Source: Fagopyrum homotropicum (taxonomy: Eukaryota > Streptophyta > Magnoliopsida > Caryophyllales > Polygonaceae). Taken from it: a DNA stretch of 64,000 nucleotides. This document shows, piece after piece, positions 47,121 through 58,550 of the stretch; position 1 is the first letter of the stretch; each line of letters starts with the position of its first letter. Position numbers and translations under genes: made by a program. The notes beneath the pieces were generated by a model. That model saw only the letters and a list, made by a program, of their open reading frames with translations. It was not told where the DNA came from and did not search any database. The stretch spans positions 28,795,501 to 28,859,500 of the forward strand of contig BSWB01000001.1 of assembly GCA_033239125.1 (NCBI GenBank). Reading direction: 5' to 3'.

Positions 47121-47640
47121 GGAGTTGAAGAGACGTCTGACTTCCGCTCTCATCTTAGCGCAACCGGAGGGCACAAAGGACTTTGTAGTCTATAGTGACG
47201 CATCCAAGCTAGGCTTGGGATGTATTCTGATGCAGCTTGGCAGAGTGATTGCTTATGCGTCTAGATAGATGAAGACGTATGAGGAGAACTACCCGACTCA
47301 TGATTTGGAGTTGGCAGCGGCAGTTCACGCATTGAAGATCTGGAGACATTACCTGTATGGTGCTACATAAGAGTCTGAAGTATATTTTCACGTAGCGGGA
47401 ATTGAATAACCGCCAGCGTAGATGGCTTGAGCTGATCAAGGACTTTGACCTTGAGATTTTGTACCATCCAAGGAAGGTGAACGTTGTCGCCGACACCCAG
47501 AGCAGGAAGACACCTTGAGAGAAGGCGATTGCGAGACTGACAGTTCAACCTCAACTTTAGAGAGATCTAGCGTGGTTAGAGATGGACATTCAGTTTCCTG
47601 ATGAGGATGCCCAGCTGAGTACTTTAGAAGTTCAACCTGA
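47121..47640 (+). pseudogene. B RNase H remnant
   Basis: VVYSDASKLGLGCILMQLGRVIAYASR, with the Asp of the active site, then YEENYPTHDLELAAAVHALKIWRHYLYG and a damaged stretch to the RQRRWLELIKDFDLEIL region near 47410-47460. Several stops and a small deletion at the THKSLKY position. Confidence 0.75.
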
Positions 47641-49062
47641 TCTGTTGGGTAAGATTTAATAAAAGCATGGAACTTGCCCGACATTGATGAGGATTCGATA
47701 TAGGATGTCTCATGGTAAGACACCACAATTCTCTATAGGAGCAGATGGAGTGATGAGACGCCGCGACCGCGTCTGTGTACCCGCAGATGCGGATCTGAGA
47801 CAGAGGATTCTTCAGGAGAGAGTAAGATGTATCGGGATGTGAGACGTTCATACTGGTGAAGAGGGTTGAAGCCCAATGTAGCGAGGTTTGTGGCTTAGTG
47901 TGAGACTTGTCAATAGGTCAAGATAGAGCATTGCAGACCAGGAGGAGAACTCCACCGACTACCAGCACCGAATTGGAAGTGGGAAGTCTCCATCGACTTT
48001 GTGACGGGATTGAGGCCGAGCAGGAGTTTTGATGCTATCTGAGTTGTAGTTGACATACTAACGAAGACGGCACGGTTTGTTCCTATTAGGGAAACGTGGC
48101 CAGTGAGTAGATTAGATGAGGAGTTCACTAGACAGATAGTGAGACTCCATGGTGTGCCGAGGACGATCGTCTCAAATTGAGATGGAAGATTTAACTCGAG
48201 GTTCTGGTAGCAGATTCAGATTGCTTTGGGGACGAGTTTTCACTTCACGAATGCGTTTCATCTTCAAATAGATGGTTAGTCAAAGAGGACCATTCAGACG
48301 TTGGAGGACATGCTGCGACCTTGTGTGTTGGACTGGGGATAGGGATTGTTAGATCACCTCCCATTGGTTAAGTTCTTGTACAACAACAGCTGGTATACAT
48401 CGTTTGGGATGGCCCCGTATAAGGCACTGTATGGACGGAGATGCCGTACACCGTTATGCTAGGAAGAGCCTAGCAGTGTTAGTGGTATAGCGCCTGAGCA
48501 AATTCAGGATGATATTGCACGAGTAGGGCTGATTAGAGAGAGGATGCTGACTGCACAGAGTTGCCAGAAGTCTTATGCAGACAAGAGACGTTGACCTCTA
48601 GAGTTCAAGGTAGGAGCTCATGTCTGGCTGAGAGAATCTCCGACGCAAGGCGTCAGACATTTTGGCGTAAAGGGGAAGTTGAGTCCCCGATATGTCAGAC
48701 CTTTTGAGATACAGGACAAAGTTGGGAGAGCAACATACATATTGGCTTTGTCACCGAGATTAGAGTGTTCACCGTGTGTTTCATGTGTCTCAACTGAGAG
48801 AGTACATACCAGATCCGAGACACATCGTTAGCTATGATGACATAGTGTTTGAGCCGGACCACACTTTTGTTGAGCACCCGATTGTAGTCCTAGAGCAAGG
48901 TGTGAGATGCCTGCGTTTGAAGTACATTCCTATGCTGAGGATAAAATGATCTAGACGAGGACCTGATGAGGCTACATGGGAGACAAAGGATAGTATCCAG
49001 AGGAACTATCTGAAGTTTTATGCCGAGATAGATGCACCTGTAGGATCCACGAGTAGATCTTA
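47641..49062 (+). pseudogene. B integrase and chromodomain-like tail, decayed
   Basis: It parallels D through the zinc region (near 47880-47950), DFVTGLRPSRSFDAI, VRLHGVPRTIVS, then N in place of the second catalytic Asp (near 48173), and SKRTIQTLEDML near 48281-48310 with Lys at the position of the catalytic Glu, as in D. The C-terminal GPF and chromodomain regions are visible to about 49062. Many stops. Confidence 0.8.
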
Positions 49063-49601
49063 GTGCTATTTTGGTGAGTGTTTTGATTATGTGCTTATGT
49101 GCTATGATGTGTTTTCGTGCTAGTTGTGATGTATACGTACAATCTTATTAGATCTTGTTTGCTAGTGCGAGTTGTGTTTATAGCTGGAGATGGTTCTTCC
49201 TCCATGCTATCGAGTTGTGATTAGGGGTTTAGTTGGAGATGGTTATTCCTTCATACTATTATTTATGGACATAGTTTGGCTAGAGACGGTTTTCCTCCAT
49301 GCTCTTGTGTTATGAGTACAGTTTGGTTAGAGATGGTTTTACTCCATGCCTTTGTGATGTGGTTATGGTTTGGCTAGAGAAGGGTTTCCTCTGTGTCATT
49401 GGGTAGTATAGTGATTTTGTTGCTGGAGTTAATGATTCCTCCATGTTGTGTTTTGAGGTTATAGAGGGTTATAGGTTGATACCTTTGAACGGAGATGTCA
49501 TACCTCCGATGGAGAGAGTGTTTATAGCTCAGCGTATGGGTCCGAGAGGATTTGGAAATTGTTGAAGTTTCGGGACGAAACTTGTTTTTAGGGGGATCTG
49601 A
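49063..49601 (+). other. B 3' untranslated region with hairpin and polypurine tract
   Basis: Degenerate repeats around GGAGATGGTT and TCCTCCATGC (49190-49460) correspond to D's repeated 3' region. AAGTTTCGGGACGAAACTT at 49565-49583 forms an 8-bp hairpin directly before the tract TGTTTTTAGGGGGA. Confidence 0.75.
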
Positions 49602-51658
49602 TGTATGAGCTAGGATTTTCGAATTCTAATTAATGTTGATTAACTTAACCATTGATAGTAATTGACCCATAACTCGGAAAATTTGCGTAAGTGATGAGTA
49701 TGAGTCCCACCGTGTCGTGGCGTGATTTGGACTCATGGGAAAATTTTCACTTTATCCCCCGGGTAATTATTTTTACCCTCTAGTGTTATTGAGCATTTGG
49801 GAGCTCCGAATAATAAAAATGTAGTTGAGAAAAATGATCAAGACATCGGACATCTTCTAGATATGAAATAACATGGAATGACAAAACGACCAAAAGAGTC
49901 GCTATTTTGTTTCTTAACGGCTAAGAAAGACGGCTTAGGAATACACGCTTTTCGAGGCAATTGTGGAATAATTATCCCTACAATATTCTAGATTTATTAT
50001 TCCAATTTCGAGAAGTTTGGAGAAGGGTGTTCAACCCGCCTTTGGATCGGTTAAAGGATAATTATCGACTTCGCTAAAGGATAATTATCGACTTCGCTAA
50101 AGGATAATTATCATCTTCACTATAAACAGCGGAAAGTCGTTTAATAATTCATTTCCTTTCACGTTTCCTTGTAAAAGCTCTGATTTTTCTCAACCTTTAA
50201 ACTCAGATCTACTCTCCTTTTCGAATATGATTTTAATTCCGTTTGAGTTTCTGGATTCCTCACTTCATTCTCTTCATTTCGGTACCAACTTTCTACATTT
50301 CCGGGCATATGAAGACCTGGTCGAGCATATATGTCACCAGGACGGTTCCGTCGCTCAGATTCCGGTGAATTTGATGTTGTCCATGTGTAGCTTACGTCGT
50401 TGTGATTTCGAATCTTCTTTTAGATCGTCTATCGGGTTAGTAGCGAATAAGTTATGAATTTATTCGTTTTCCGTTCTGCGATTTGACCTACATTAACCTT
50501 AGGCTTGTCAAAATGAATAATTAGAAATTCCATTATAGTCGTTATATTATTCTGGTGTTTATGGGTTGTTTGTTTGATGAGATCTAATGACATGTGGGTT
50601 TAGAAGTTTCCTGCGGGCAAAACGTTATTCTGGTGAAATTTAATTAATTAATTAAAGGTTAATTAATAAAATTAGGAGAATTGAGATTGAGGAATGTTGA
50701 TTAGATGCTACCTTGAGATTTGAGGAATTGTGAGTTATGTTAAGATATCGAGGTTTAGATTCGAGTTATGGTGTGGGGATGGTTATGGGGTTAGGAGGTG
50801 GAATCTCCTAACCTTGGATCGCTTTTGACTTATTTTTATGCCTTGCTGATGCAGGCGCTGATCGTTTCCTCAAGGGGAAGCCGTGACGTGGTATAGACCG
50901 ACGTTGTGACAGGTAAGTCTGTGGGACTTACTTAGAGAGCGGTTATGGGTTTAAGTGTGTTTTGTGGTTGTGTGTGTGCATATGTGTGTTGCATTTATAA
51001 CCTAACTGGACTGGGATGATGCTACATGCATATTATCGGCCCAAGTGTATGATAACAGGCGGTGATGACTTGTATAGCCCAAAATTGGGAGGCTAGGGAG
51101 GTTCTCTACGACCAGACCTCCAGGTAAAGATGATTGACACCATTACAAACCTGAGGGGAATGGGGACAAAGGCGTTGAGAGTTTACTCCGCGTGTCACAA
51201 GGAAATGAATTAGTAATGGTATAAATTAATTAAAGATAATAAAGGGTTGTGTGTGTGACATTGCATGATATGATATGATGATGTGATATATGTGCTACGA
51301 CTTCAATCTTATCTATGATTTGTTAGCTAACGGTTTATACCGTGTTGTTGATCTTCATCAAGATAGGAAGACTGTAGAGTGAGCTAGATGGGTGATCAGC
51401 CGAGGGCTTCCGTACATTAATTTGTGCGAGGGTTATGGGATCTTTTGTATACATTTGTGTATTGTGTTGCCGTTTTGTACTCGGTTGTGTTTTGTAAATA
51501 TTTTGATGTATATATTTAATACAATTTTATGTTTTTGGTTTTAATCTATATGTGCCTTGTAGTAAGATCCAGTGAACTTGTTGTCAGGCTAGGGTTAGGA
51601 TCCACTGTGAGATCCTAGCCCAGTAGCGTCCCGAGTCCCGCAGATTTGGGGTGTTACA
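49602..51658 (+). repeat. B 3' LTR
   Basis: Starts TGTATGAGCTAGG and ends GGTGTTACA, followed by TSD CTAGA. It contains the full mini-exon module: acceptor GATGCAG (AG at 50853-50854), a 58-nt block 50855-50912, donor ACAG|GTAAGT at 50913, and a damaged acceptor near 51362. Confidence 0.9.
50855..51362 (+). other. B 3' LTR: predicted mini-exon and hairpin donor
   Basis: The 58-nt block is preceded by a pyrimidine-rich acceptor in TTTATGCCTTGCTGATGCAG and followed by GACAG|GTAAGT. The donor pairs with GACTTAC five bases downstream. The distal acceptor (CATCAAG here, CAGCAG in the 5' LTR at 44420) is about 450 nt away. Confidence 0.5.
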
Positions 51659-51663
51659 CTAGA

Positions 51664-52200
51664 AAAGCCTGAGGCCCGAGGCCCACATAGGGAGCCCAAA
51701 ACCTCTCCCCAGAGATAGCTTAGATCTAGCTTATTTTTCTTGGTCCAAACACCTCCAATGAACTTTATTCTCTTTAATATAGCTAGGGTAAGCTCCAAGA
51801 TCTCCATATACTCAATGTCTTAGCTCAAGCTAGTGTAACTCCTAAAGAAGCTCACTAGCTGCATCATTGACATTTACTAAGCATTTGAGTTTGGATTGCT
51901 CCCAATTTTAATCACATATTCTTTAGCCAAAATAAGGCCTAAGAACCAAACGTGTGCCGATAAAATGTGGCTAAAAAGCCCCAAACGTCGGCCTTCAAAA
52001 ATTCTGACACAAGTTGAACTTGTCGTGAATCACCTTGCTTTGATTTGACTCCCCTTACAATACTAGTTGCTCTTAGTGCCGGTCACTTGGCTTGCCTCCC
52101 GAAACCCGGACCATAGTTGCACACATGTGAACAACTCATTGCACCTTGTCTCAAGGCAAGATCAACGGTTACAATGAAGACTTAGCCTAAATCTCCAAAA
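51664..52200 (-). repeat. Element A 5' LTR, part 2
   Basis: Continues from 30009 after the CTAGA duplication and matches 600-1139 closely. It ends CTCCAAAA, a decayed form of ATCCAACA. This is the right-hand edge of A inside F. Confidence 0.85.
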
Positions 52201-53062
52201 CTGACCTATCTCCAAAAATGACTAAACAACCCTCAAGGTCTTGGGATTGGTCAGTTGTACTACTTTTGTTCAGGTCAAGCCTTTGATGTTGATTTTCTTC
52301 TTCTCCATCAGATAATTGATCTCCGTGTTGATTCCAATTGAGATATGTAAATATATCACTCAACGTACTATTTTTGCTTTCACCAAAAATAACATGAATG
52401 CTTTCCGCAACAATCTTAATACGTTTTTTATAAACCCGATAGGCTTTAATGTTTAAGACATAACCAATAAAAATAGCTTAATCACTATGTGCACCAGATT
52501 TTCCAAGGTTATCTTTGTCATTGTTATGAACAAAACACGTACATCCAAAGGGTTTGAAATAGTAAATGTGTGGCTTTCTTCCTTTGAAAAGTTCATAAGG
52601 AGTCTTTTTTAAAATAAGGTGATTTAAACATCTATTTAGAATGTAGTTTGATGTGTTAACATCTTTAGCCCAGAAATGTTTTGACATACCAATTTCTCAA
52701 AGTATTGTCCTAGACATATCTTCCAAGGTGCGGTTCTTTTGTTCCATAATCTTGTTTTGTTGAGGTGTTTTAGGAGTTGAAAAGTTGTGTGAAATACCAT
52801 ATTTTGCACAAAACAAATCAAATTTGAGTTGATCAAATTCTCTACCATGATCGCTCCTAATAGAAACGATAGGTAGGTTTTTCAAGGTTTGTAGCTCCTT
52901 ACAAAGTTTTAAAAACTCAAAAAGTGCTTCTGATTTTTCTCGTAGAAAAGAATTCCATGTAAACCGAGAATAATCATCAACAACAACAAAGATGTACTAT
53001 TTTCCCTTGGGAGATTTGACACGCATAGGACAACATAAATCCATATGTAAAAGTTCAATGGG
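52201..53062 (-). pseudogene. F integrase core and C-terminal region, broken
   Basis: IVSIRSDHGREFDQLKFDLFC (second Asp), FSTPKTPQQNKIMEQKNRTLEDMSR (the catalytic Glu is probably E of MEQKN), then YILNRCLNHLILKKTPYELFKGRKPHI at 52478-52687. The stretch 52201-52470 is the linker that leads to RT in copia elements. Frames change between the pieces. Confidence 0.8.
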
Positions 53063-53437
53063 TCAAGTAGTATTTACAACCTTTGTAGGTTTAAATGAAT
53101 CACTTGTTTGTTTACCTCGTGAGCAAGCATTACAAAGCTCATCAATCTTGAAGTTTAGGTTTGGTAAACCACGTACTAAGTCTTTTGATAGAACTTTTCT
53201 CAAGGTGCGCATGCTGACATGACCAAGCCTTCTATGCAAAAGCTTTGGATCGTTTGTCAAGGCCTTTAGACACTTCAAACTAGTTTTTGCAACTTGGTTA
53301 GTGTTCATAGAATATACATTATTGCAACGAGGTGTAGTAAGTACAATATCTCTAGATTTGGCATTTTGAACTTCACTTTTTTCTGAATCAAAAACCACTT
53401 TATTGTCTTTACCATATATTTGAGAGATGCTAAACAA
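53063..53437 (-). pseudogene. F pre-integrase zinc domain
   Basis: Open for 124 codons. PKLLHRRLGHVSMRTLRKVLSKDLVRGLPNL and CNACSRGKQT give the H-H-C-C zinc-binding pattern of the copia integrase N-terminus. Confidence 0.85.
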
Positions 53438-54653
53438 ACTATACTTTTAGCCTTCAACAAGATCAACATTATCAATGTAATTAGAAGAAATATTACCGAT
53501 TTTACCTATACAAATGATGTTACACTTCCCTTTATCACCAAGAGTAAATGTTCTAGTAGATTGCTTCTCTAAATCTGAAAACAGTGAGTTTTTCCACTCA
53601 TATGTCTTGAGCAACCATTATCTAATATCTATTGATGCTCATTAGTCTTCATGATATCCTGCAAAACAACAAACTTCAACCTTTCCGGCTAGACCAAATG
53701 ACAAATTTAGATCCATAATAGGGATTGACCATGTTTAGTGGTCTAGTCCCTTTAAAAACCCAAAGGAAAGGTGTTCCAAATTACATAAGAACCCTTTCTG
53801 CTATATGGACAAGTTGGTTTAACGTGTCCTTTCTAACAACAATAGAAGCAAGTGGGTGTACACAAATTTTCTTTAGCCTTCATTAAAGTGGTTACAAATT
53901 TCCTTTGAAAATTCTTATTGTATCAAAGACCATTCTTGTTTAGAGAAGATTATCCTATCAAGATTAGCTTTAGAACATGTGAATTGGATGAGTGCAGCCT
54001 ACTGGTCTCTACACTTCTCAGTCAGCTGGATCTTTTCTTTCTCTAATTCACTATTGCAGTGAGTAAGAGAAGAAATATCTTGCTTTAGAATCGTATTTTC
54101 CGATTCCAAAGCCTTGAATTTAGTGTCAAGGGTTGCCTAAAAAGTTTTGAGATTTTTCTTATTTCCCACAACATATCATCATGCTCTTCTCCTGTTACAT
54201 TAACTCATCTATTAAGGAATTAGTCTCAAGGATGTAATTCTCTTCATTTATAATCAAGTTAAGCAGGAATTCAGAAAGTACTACAATAGGGCTAGAAATT
54301 AAATTTCTTACCACACCCTCAAGATGTCGTTAAGGGTTATCTTCTTGTTCGGCCATTAAGCATAGATTTGCTAGATCATTTTCAGAATCCGATTCACTAG
54401 AGGAATCAGAGTCACTCAATGAGGCAACCATAGCTTTCTTCTTTCGGTAGTTCTTCCGATAGTTGTTCCTTTTCTTTTGTGGACACTTCTTTACTAGAAA
54501 ATCTGTTTCTCCACATTCAAAGCATGTTAGTACCTTAGATTTTTTTCTAGGGTTAGAATACTTACCTTTGTACTTTGATGATCAAGGATACTCTTTGTTT
54601 GAGAACTGTTTCTTCATCTTCACAATTTGAGCAAGTCCTCTTGTAATTAAAGC
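53438..54653 (-). pseudogene. F protease region and gag C-terminal part with zinc knuckles
   Basis: Decayed. A knuckle resembling CFYCC-KGHVKPTC lies near 53825-53860, where the usual Gly is Cys, and another, CFECGETDFLVKKC, near 54480-54530. Acidic Ser-rich text (SLSDSDSSSESDSEND) lies at 54375-54425. I found no intact protease active site. The frame at the right end, ALITRGLAQIVKMKK, continues the gag frame interrupted by E. Confidence 0.65.
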
Positions 54654-54658
54654 AAAAG

Positions 54659-57622
54659 TGTAACACCCCAAATTCTGAGAACTCGGGGAGCTACTGATTA
54701 GGACCTCACAATGGGTCCCGACCTTAGTTTGACAACAATTTAACTTGGATCTTACAACAAGGCACAAAAGTATTTAAAACATTTGAAAACTTTAAACAAT
54801 ATATACATGAAGAATAAGTATCAGCCTTACAACGCAAAGGTACCAAAACGACACATAAGAAGAACAGAAGGCATCCCGTCCCCAACTAAATAAGTACGTG
54901 GACCCGGCTGACCATTCCCTTCGGATCTCTCTACAACTGTTTTAACCTGCAAGGCATCTACAAACGGCATAAAACCGTTAGCTAACATTCTATGCATAAG
55001 TATAAAGGTAAAAGCACAAACACACAACATGCACAATCAACATGCAACACTCAATCCTTTTATTATCTTTAATTAGGTGATAGGTTATTACTAATGATAC
55101 TTATTTTGTGACACGAGGGATTCCCAAACCTCGCCCCTGTCACCGTTTACCAACGCGGAATGGTACTAATGCATCTGACCGTCTACCGGACTGGGCTGGT
55201 CGCAGGGAACCTCCTAGACTCTCGCAAGAGCTAGGCAGATGATGTCACAACCCATTATCATACACTTGGGTCAATTACGTAAATAATAAAGTCGGCCTAA
55301 TCCGGTTTCGTTGTTTATCATAACTAACAAACACCACTCATACACATTACACTCATACAAGAAGTCAGCTAAGTAAGTCCGTGGACTTACCTGAATCTGA
55401 TCTCCACTTTCTAATTCGCAAATCGATCTGTACATTAGGAATTCAGTGGCCTGTCAAAGGAGGCAAAACACTTTCTAGGTGATTAGAAGTCTAAGACTTC
55501 TAAGATAGTAGGTCTTAATAGAACGGAATTGATTACAATATTAACTTATGGTAAAATGACTATTTTACCCTTGGTCTCGAAACTTCCAAAAATTCCCTAA
55601 TTCATGCCTAAACTCTTATTTGAGACTAAAGAGTCATATTCTAACTCCTAAAGATGAGTTTGGTTACAAACTGGCAATTTACCCATTTCCCTATTTTCGG
55701 AAAGATCGTTAAGGTCCAACTTCGGCTTCAAATATAAAATTCGAATAATCTTATAAAAATTCCGAAATAATTCCCTAGATCATATATGATATCTCATCTA
55801 CTCCTAGGAGCAAGAATTTCCTAAAACTGTTCAACCATCAATTCTACAAAAATTCCCAAAGTTGGTTACAACACTTAACAAACAACACACTATCTTAACT
55901 TTGAAAAATCATAACTCCTAAACTACTCGTTGGATTTATCCCAAATTTTGATATGCTATACTATAAAATCTTATCTATAATATATCCAAAATTCAGCCAC
56001 AAAGGAGATCAAAATCCTATTTAAAACTATCTCACAAAACCGAATTTCAGCACAACAGAAAAACTGCTTATGACTCAATCTTTGAAAAATCATAAATCCA
56101 AAACGACTCGCTGGATTCCTCTCAAATGTTAATATGTTCTATAAAAATATGTCAACTATATCATATTCAAAATTCAAGCCCAACGGAGATCAAGAGCTTA
56201 TTCAAAACCATCTCACAAAACAACATCACTTGCTGTTTTCCCCAACACTCAACACATATATAAAAACTGCATGAGGCGTCAACTTTGGAACACAATAACT
56301 CTCAAACTGTAACATGGATTCCACTAAAATTTTAGTATGATTTACTATGCAATACCGTCTATTACATATCCGAAAACCAGCCAAAAAGAAGTAGTCTAGC
56401 TTACCAAAATTGGACCCGAAGTTGATTGCTCCTCACTTCCGAAACTCAGAAAACGCATAAGCTCTTCAAACCGTCTTCTAGGGCTGTTATGAACTGTTCT
56501 AAGATCCCAACGGAGTTCTAATCAGCATGTATAAAGAGAGGGTAATGCAGCAAGGTGAAGTGAGGTCCTTACCGGCAATCAAGACCCGACGCTCACGTGC
56601 ACAAGAACAAAGGAGGGCTCGCTGATGTCGGAGGGGCGCACGTGCGGGATGTGATACACGCACTTGCGGATCTAGCACCACCGTACCTACGGCTCGAGCC
56701 CACCGCACCAGCGGTTCTGGGTACCCAGCCACACCTACGGCTAGGGCAAGGTGCACCAACGAGGTATCCAATTATCGTAGAGATGTTACAGCTATGAGGT
56801 TGGAGGCGAAGGGGCTCGTCCTGGGTTGTTGTCGCCTGTAGGTCGCGAGGGAGGCAGTCCATGTTGCCGGTCTCGACGTCATATTGAGCAGGAGGTCATG
56901 TTCGCCCGACAGATGAACCACTGTCTCCGGCCGACACAACTAGCAGCAACAACATTGCTTCCTTGCTGGCATTGAGAGGGCTTTGCCGGCACCATCCATG
57001 GCTGCAGTTTGAAGGCAGCGGCGGGGTGGAGACGACCAGCGACACCGGTGGTTGGAGAGCTAGGGTTCCAGTGGCGTGCGAGGGCTGGAGGAGGCTGAAG
57101 AGGAGCGCAAGCCTTCCTGCGCGGTTGGGAGTCTGCTGCGCACACGAAGCCTGCTAGGACCCCTAGTGGTGGACGGTTGCACCGGCCTGACATGGAGGAG
57201 GAGGCGGACGGCTGGAGCAGTGCAAGTGAGGGCAGCGGCCTGGCGTGAAGGAGGAGGCGGACGCTGGTACGTGACAGCGAGAGAAGGAAGAGAGTTGTTC
57301 TTAGGGTTTACGTGAGAGAGGGAGAGAGCATGGGCTGGCCTGTAACAGCTCCTTATCGGGCCCGGATGGTAGGGTTTCAAAGGCCAAACTCAGCTTCGTA
57401 ATGGGCCCGGATGGCCTTGTCATAACTTAGTCATGGGTTTGTCAAATGGTCAATTACTATAAGACTTGCAAGAGTGTTTTAGGAATGATTTTATATAATT
57501 AAGTTTCACATAAAATCATAGAAGTTGGGAAAAGAATATTTGATGTGATTAACTCTTCACATAAAATGACAAGATTTATGTTGACTCGGGATTTACCGGA
57601 AATTAAATTTCCGGGTATTACA
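54659..57622 (-). repeat. E LTR
   Basis: Starts TGTAACACCCC and ends CGGGTATTACA in plus-strand reading. It matches C closely from 54659 to about 56400. The block 56410-57380 is GC-rich and unlike C. Mini-exon module: acceptor CCTTTGACAG (AG at 55452-55451), a 60-nt block 55450-55391, donor at 55390, and an acceptor at 54947 (444-nt intron). Confidence 0.85.
54947..55452 (-). other. E: predicted LTR mini-exon, hairpin donor and downstream acceptor
   Basis: Same layout and same distances as C (60-nt block, 444-nt intron). The splice-site words are conserved while the 60-nt block itself differs in many positions from C. Confidence 0.5.
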
Positions 57623-57791
57623 TCAGTGCCCCCTTAAAATAAGTTTCGCCCCGAAACTTAGAACAAGGTATTTAATCAAACGACTTCCATAAATAAACTT
57701 GTATATCCTAGTCTCACTAAATTTTAATTTCATTTTCTAAACTCCTCTAACTCTATCAAAGCGTAACAAAAAATCCGTTTGTTACAAAAAG

Positions 57792-58300
57792 GATCTTCTT
57801 CGTCATCTTCATTATCATCATCCTTTGATGGATTGTCCTCCTTTTTGGATTTTAAAGCCAAATTCTTCACACTTGAGGATACTTTACCATCTTTTTCTTG
57901 AAGGACCATTTCGTGAGTGATAAGCTTTCCAAGTATATCATCAAGGGGTAGAGTTCTTAGATCATGTGATTCCTCAATGACAGTCACCTTTCGTCCCCAT
58001 CTCGGATTGTCCTCCGTTTATTCATAATTTGAGTAAATCTTGTGAACATTTCCTTTACAGTCTCATTGGGTGTCATCTTGGAAAGCTTGTACTGCCTTAG
58101 GAATATGTTGATCTTGGACTCCTTTACTTCACTTGTTCCTTCGTATGCTACAACCAGTTTGTCCCATATTTCCTTAGCATTTTTGCATGATGAGACACAA
58201 TTGAACTCATTTGCACCCAATCCACATTAGAGTAGATTCATAGCTTTGAAATTCTTAGCCACATTCTCCAAATCAGTTTGATTGCATTCATCCTTTTTTT
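57792..58300 (-). pseudogene. gag: F gag N-terminal and central part
   Basis: Copia UBN2-type gag: EFNCVSSCKNAKEIWDKLVVAYEGTSEVKESKI, NETVKEMFTRFTQIMNKR, then ESHDLRTLPLDDILGKLITHEMVLQ after a frame change near 57985, and an acidic Lys/Asp stretch up to the E insertion. The N-terminal start is not clear; decayed sequence continues upstream to about 58300. Confidence 0.8.
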
Positions 58301-58535
58301 TTTTAGGAACAGTGACTGTCTCATTAGTTGTGGTTGGTATTTTTGTACCTTTTTTGATTATGCCTTAGAGTTCCATATCCTTATCAATAACAAACATTTA
58401 CATTAGAGTCTCTAGTGTGTAAAGTTGTTTCCACAGAAAAAAGGGTTGACAACTGTGTAAGTTGTTCGAAATCCTGATCAATAACAAAAATATGCATTAG
58501 TCTCACAAATGGTTAAATTAAATAAACACGAGTCT

Positions 58536-58548
58536 AGCTCTAATACCA
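58536..58548 (-). other. F primer-binding site
   Basis: AGCTCTAATACCA, the complement of TGGTATTAGAGCT, a tRNA-Met type primer site. It is separated by two bases from the start of the 5' LTR at about 58551. Confidence 0.75.
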
Positions 58549-58550
58549 AT

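Larger units (their letters stand above)
30010..51658 (+). mobile_element. Element B: decayed Tekay/Del-like chromovirus, split by C and D
   Basis: TSD CTAGA at 30005-30009 and 51659-51663. The joined flanks recreate the continuous sequence seen in A's other LTR near 590-610. The 5' LTR is 30010-30240 plus 42981-44718, the internal region 44719-49601 and the 3' LTR 49602-51658. The first base of the 5' LTR is A instead of T. Gag, protease, RT, RNase H and integrase are all recognisable by alignment with D but full of stops, with most of the RT palm deleted. Confidence 0.9.
1..52200 (-). mobile_element. Element A: Ty1/copia retrotransposon, left end outside the window, host of G and B
   Basis: A minus-strand copia element. 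Its 3' LTR is at the left (up to 1139) and its 5' LTR is at the right, starting at 29286 and ending near 52200. The LTR ends form an imperfect inverted repeat (TGTTGGAT at 29286; ATCCAACA ending at 1139; the outer right end is decayed to CCAAAA). The internal order on the minus strand is gag, protease, integrase, RT, RNase H, which is the copia order. Two elements interrupt it: Athila G at 1420-25092 and chromovirus B at 30010-51658. A itself interrupts copia F, whose integrase resumes at 52201. Its own TSD cannot be tested because the left end is off the window. Confidence 0.85.
54659..57786 (-). mobile_element. Element E: chromovirus LTR plus internal stub, inserted in F gag
   Basis: Perfect TSD AAAAG at 54654-54658 and 57787-57791; removing the insert rejoins a continuous gag frame (EEDPF then ALITRGL). 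The LTR is 54659-57622, same family as C. To its right lie the hairpin AAGTTTCG-CCC-CGAAACTT (57641-57659) and about 125 bp more, ending in TTTGTTACA. This is an internal 3' remnant, so the LTR is the 3' LTR. The 5' LTR and nearly all internal sequence are gone although the TSD is intact. Confidence 0.85.

Noticed and set aside
56499..57380. Overlapping frames on both strands in a GC-rich block
   Set aside because: They lie inside E's LTR, show no family resemblance and overlap each other; GC-rich sequence with few stops explains them.
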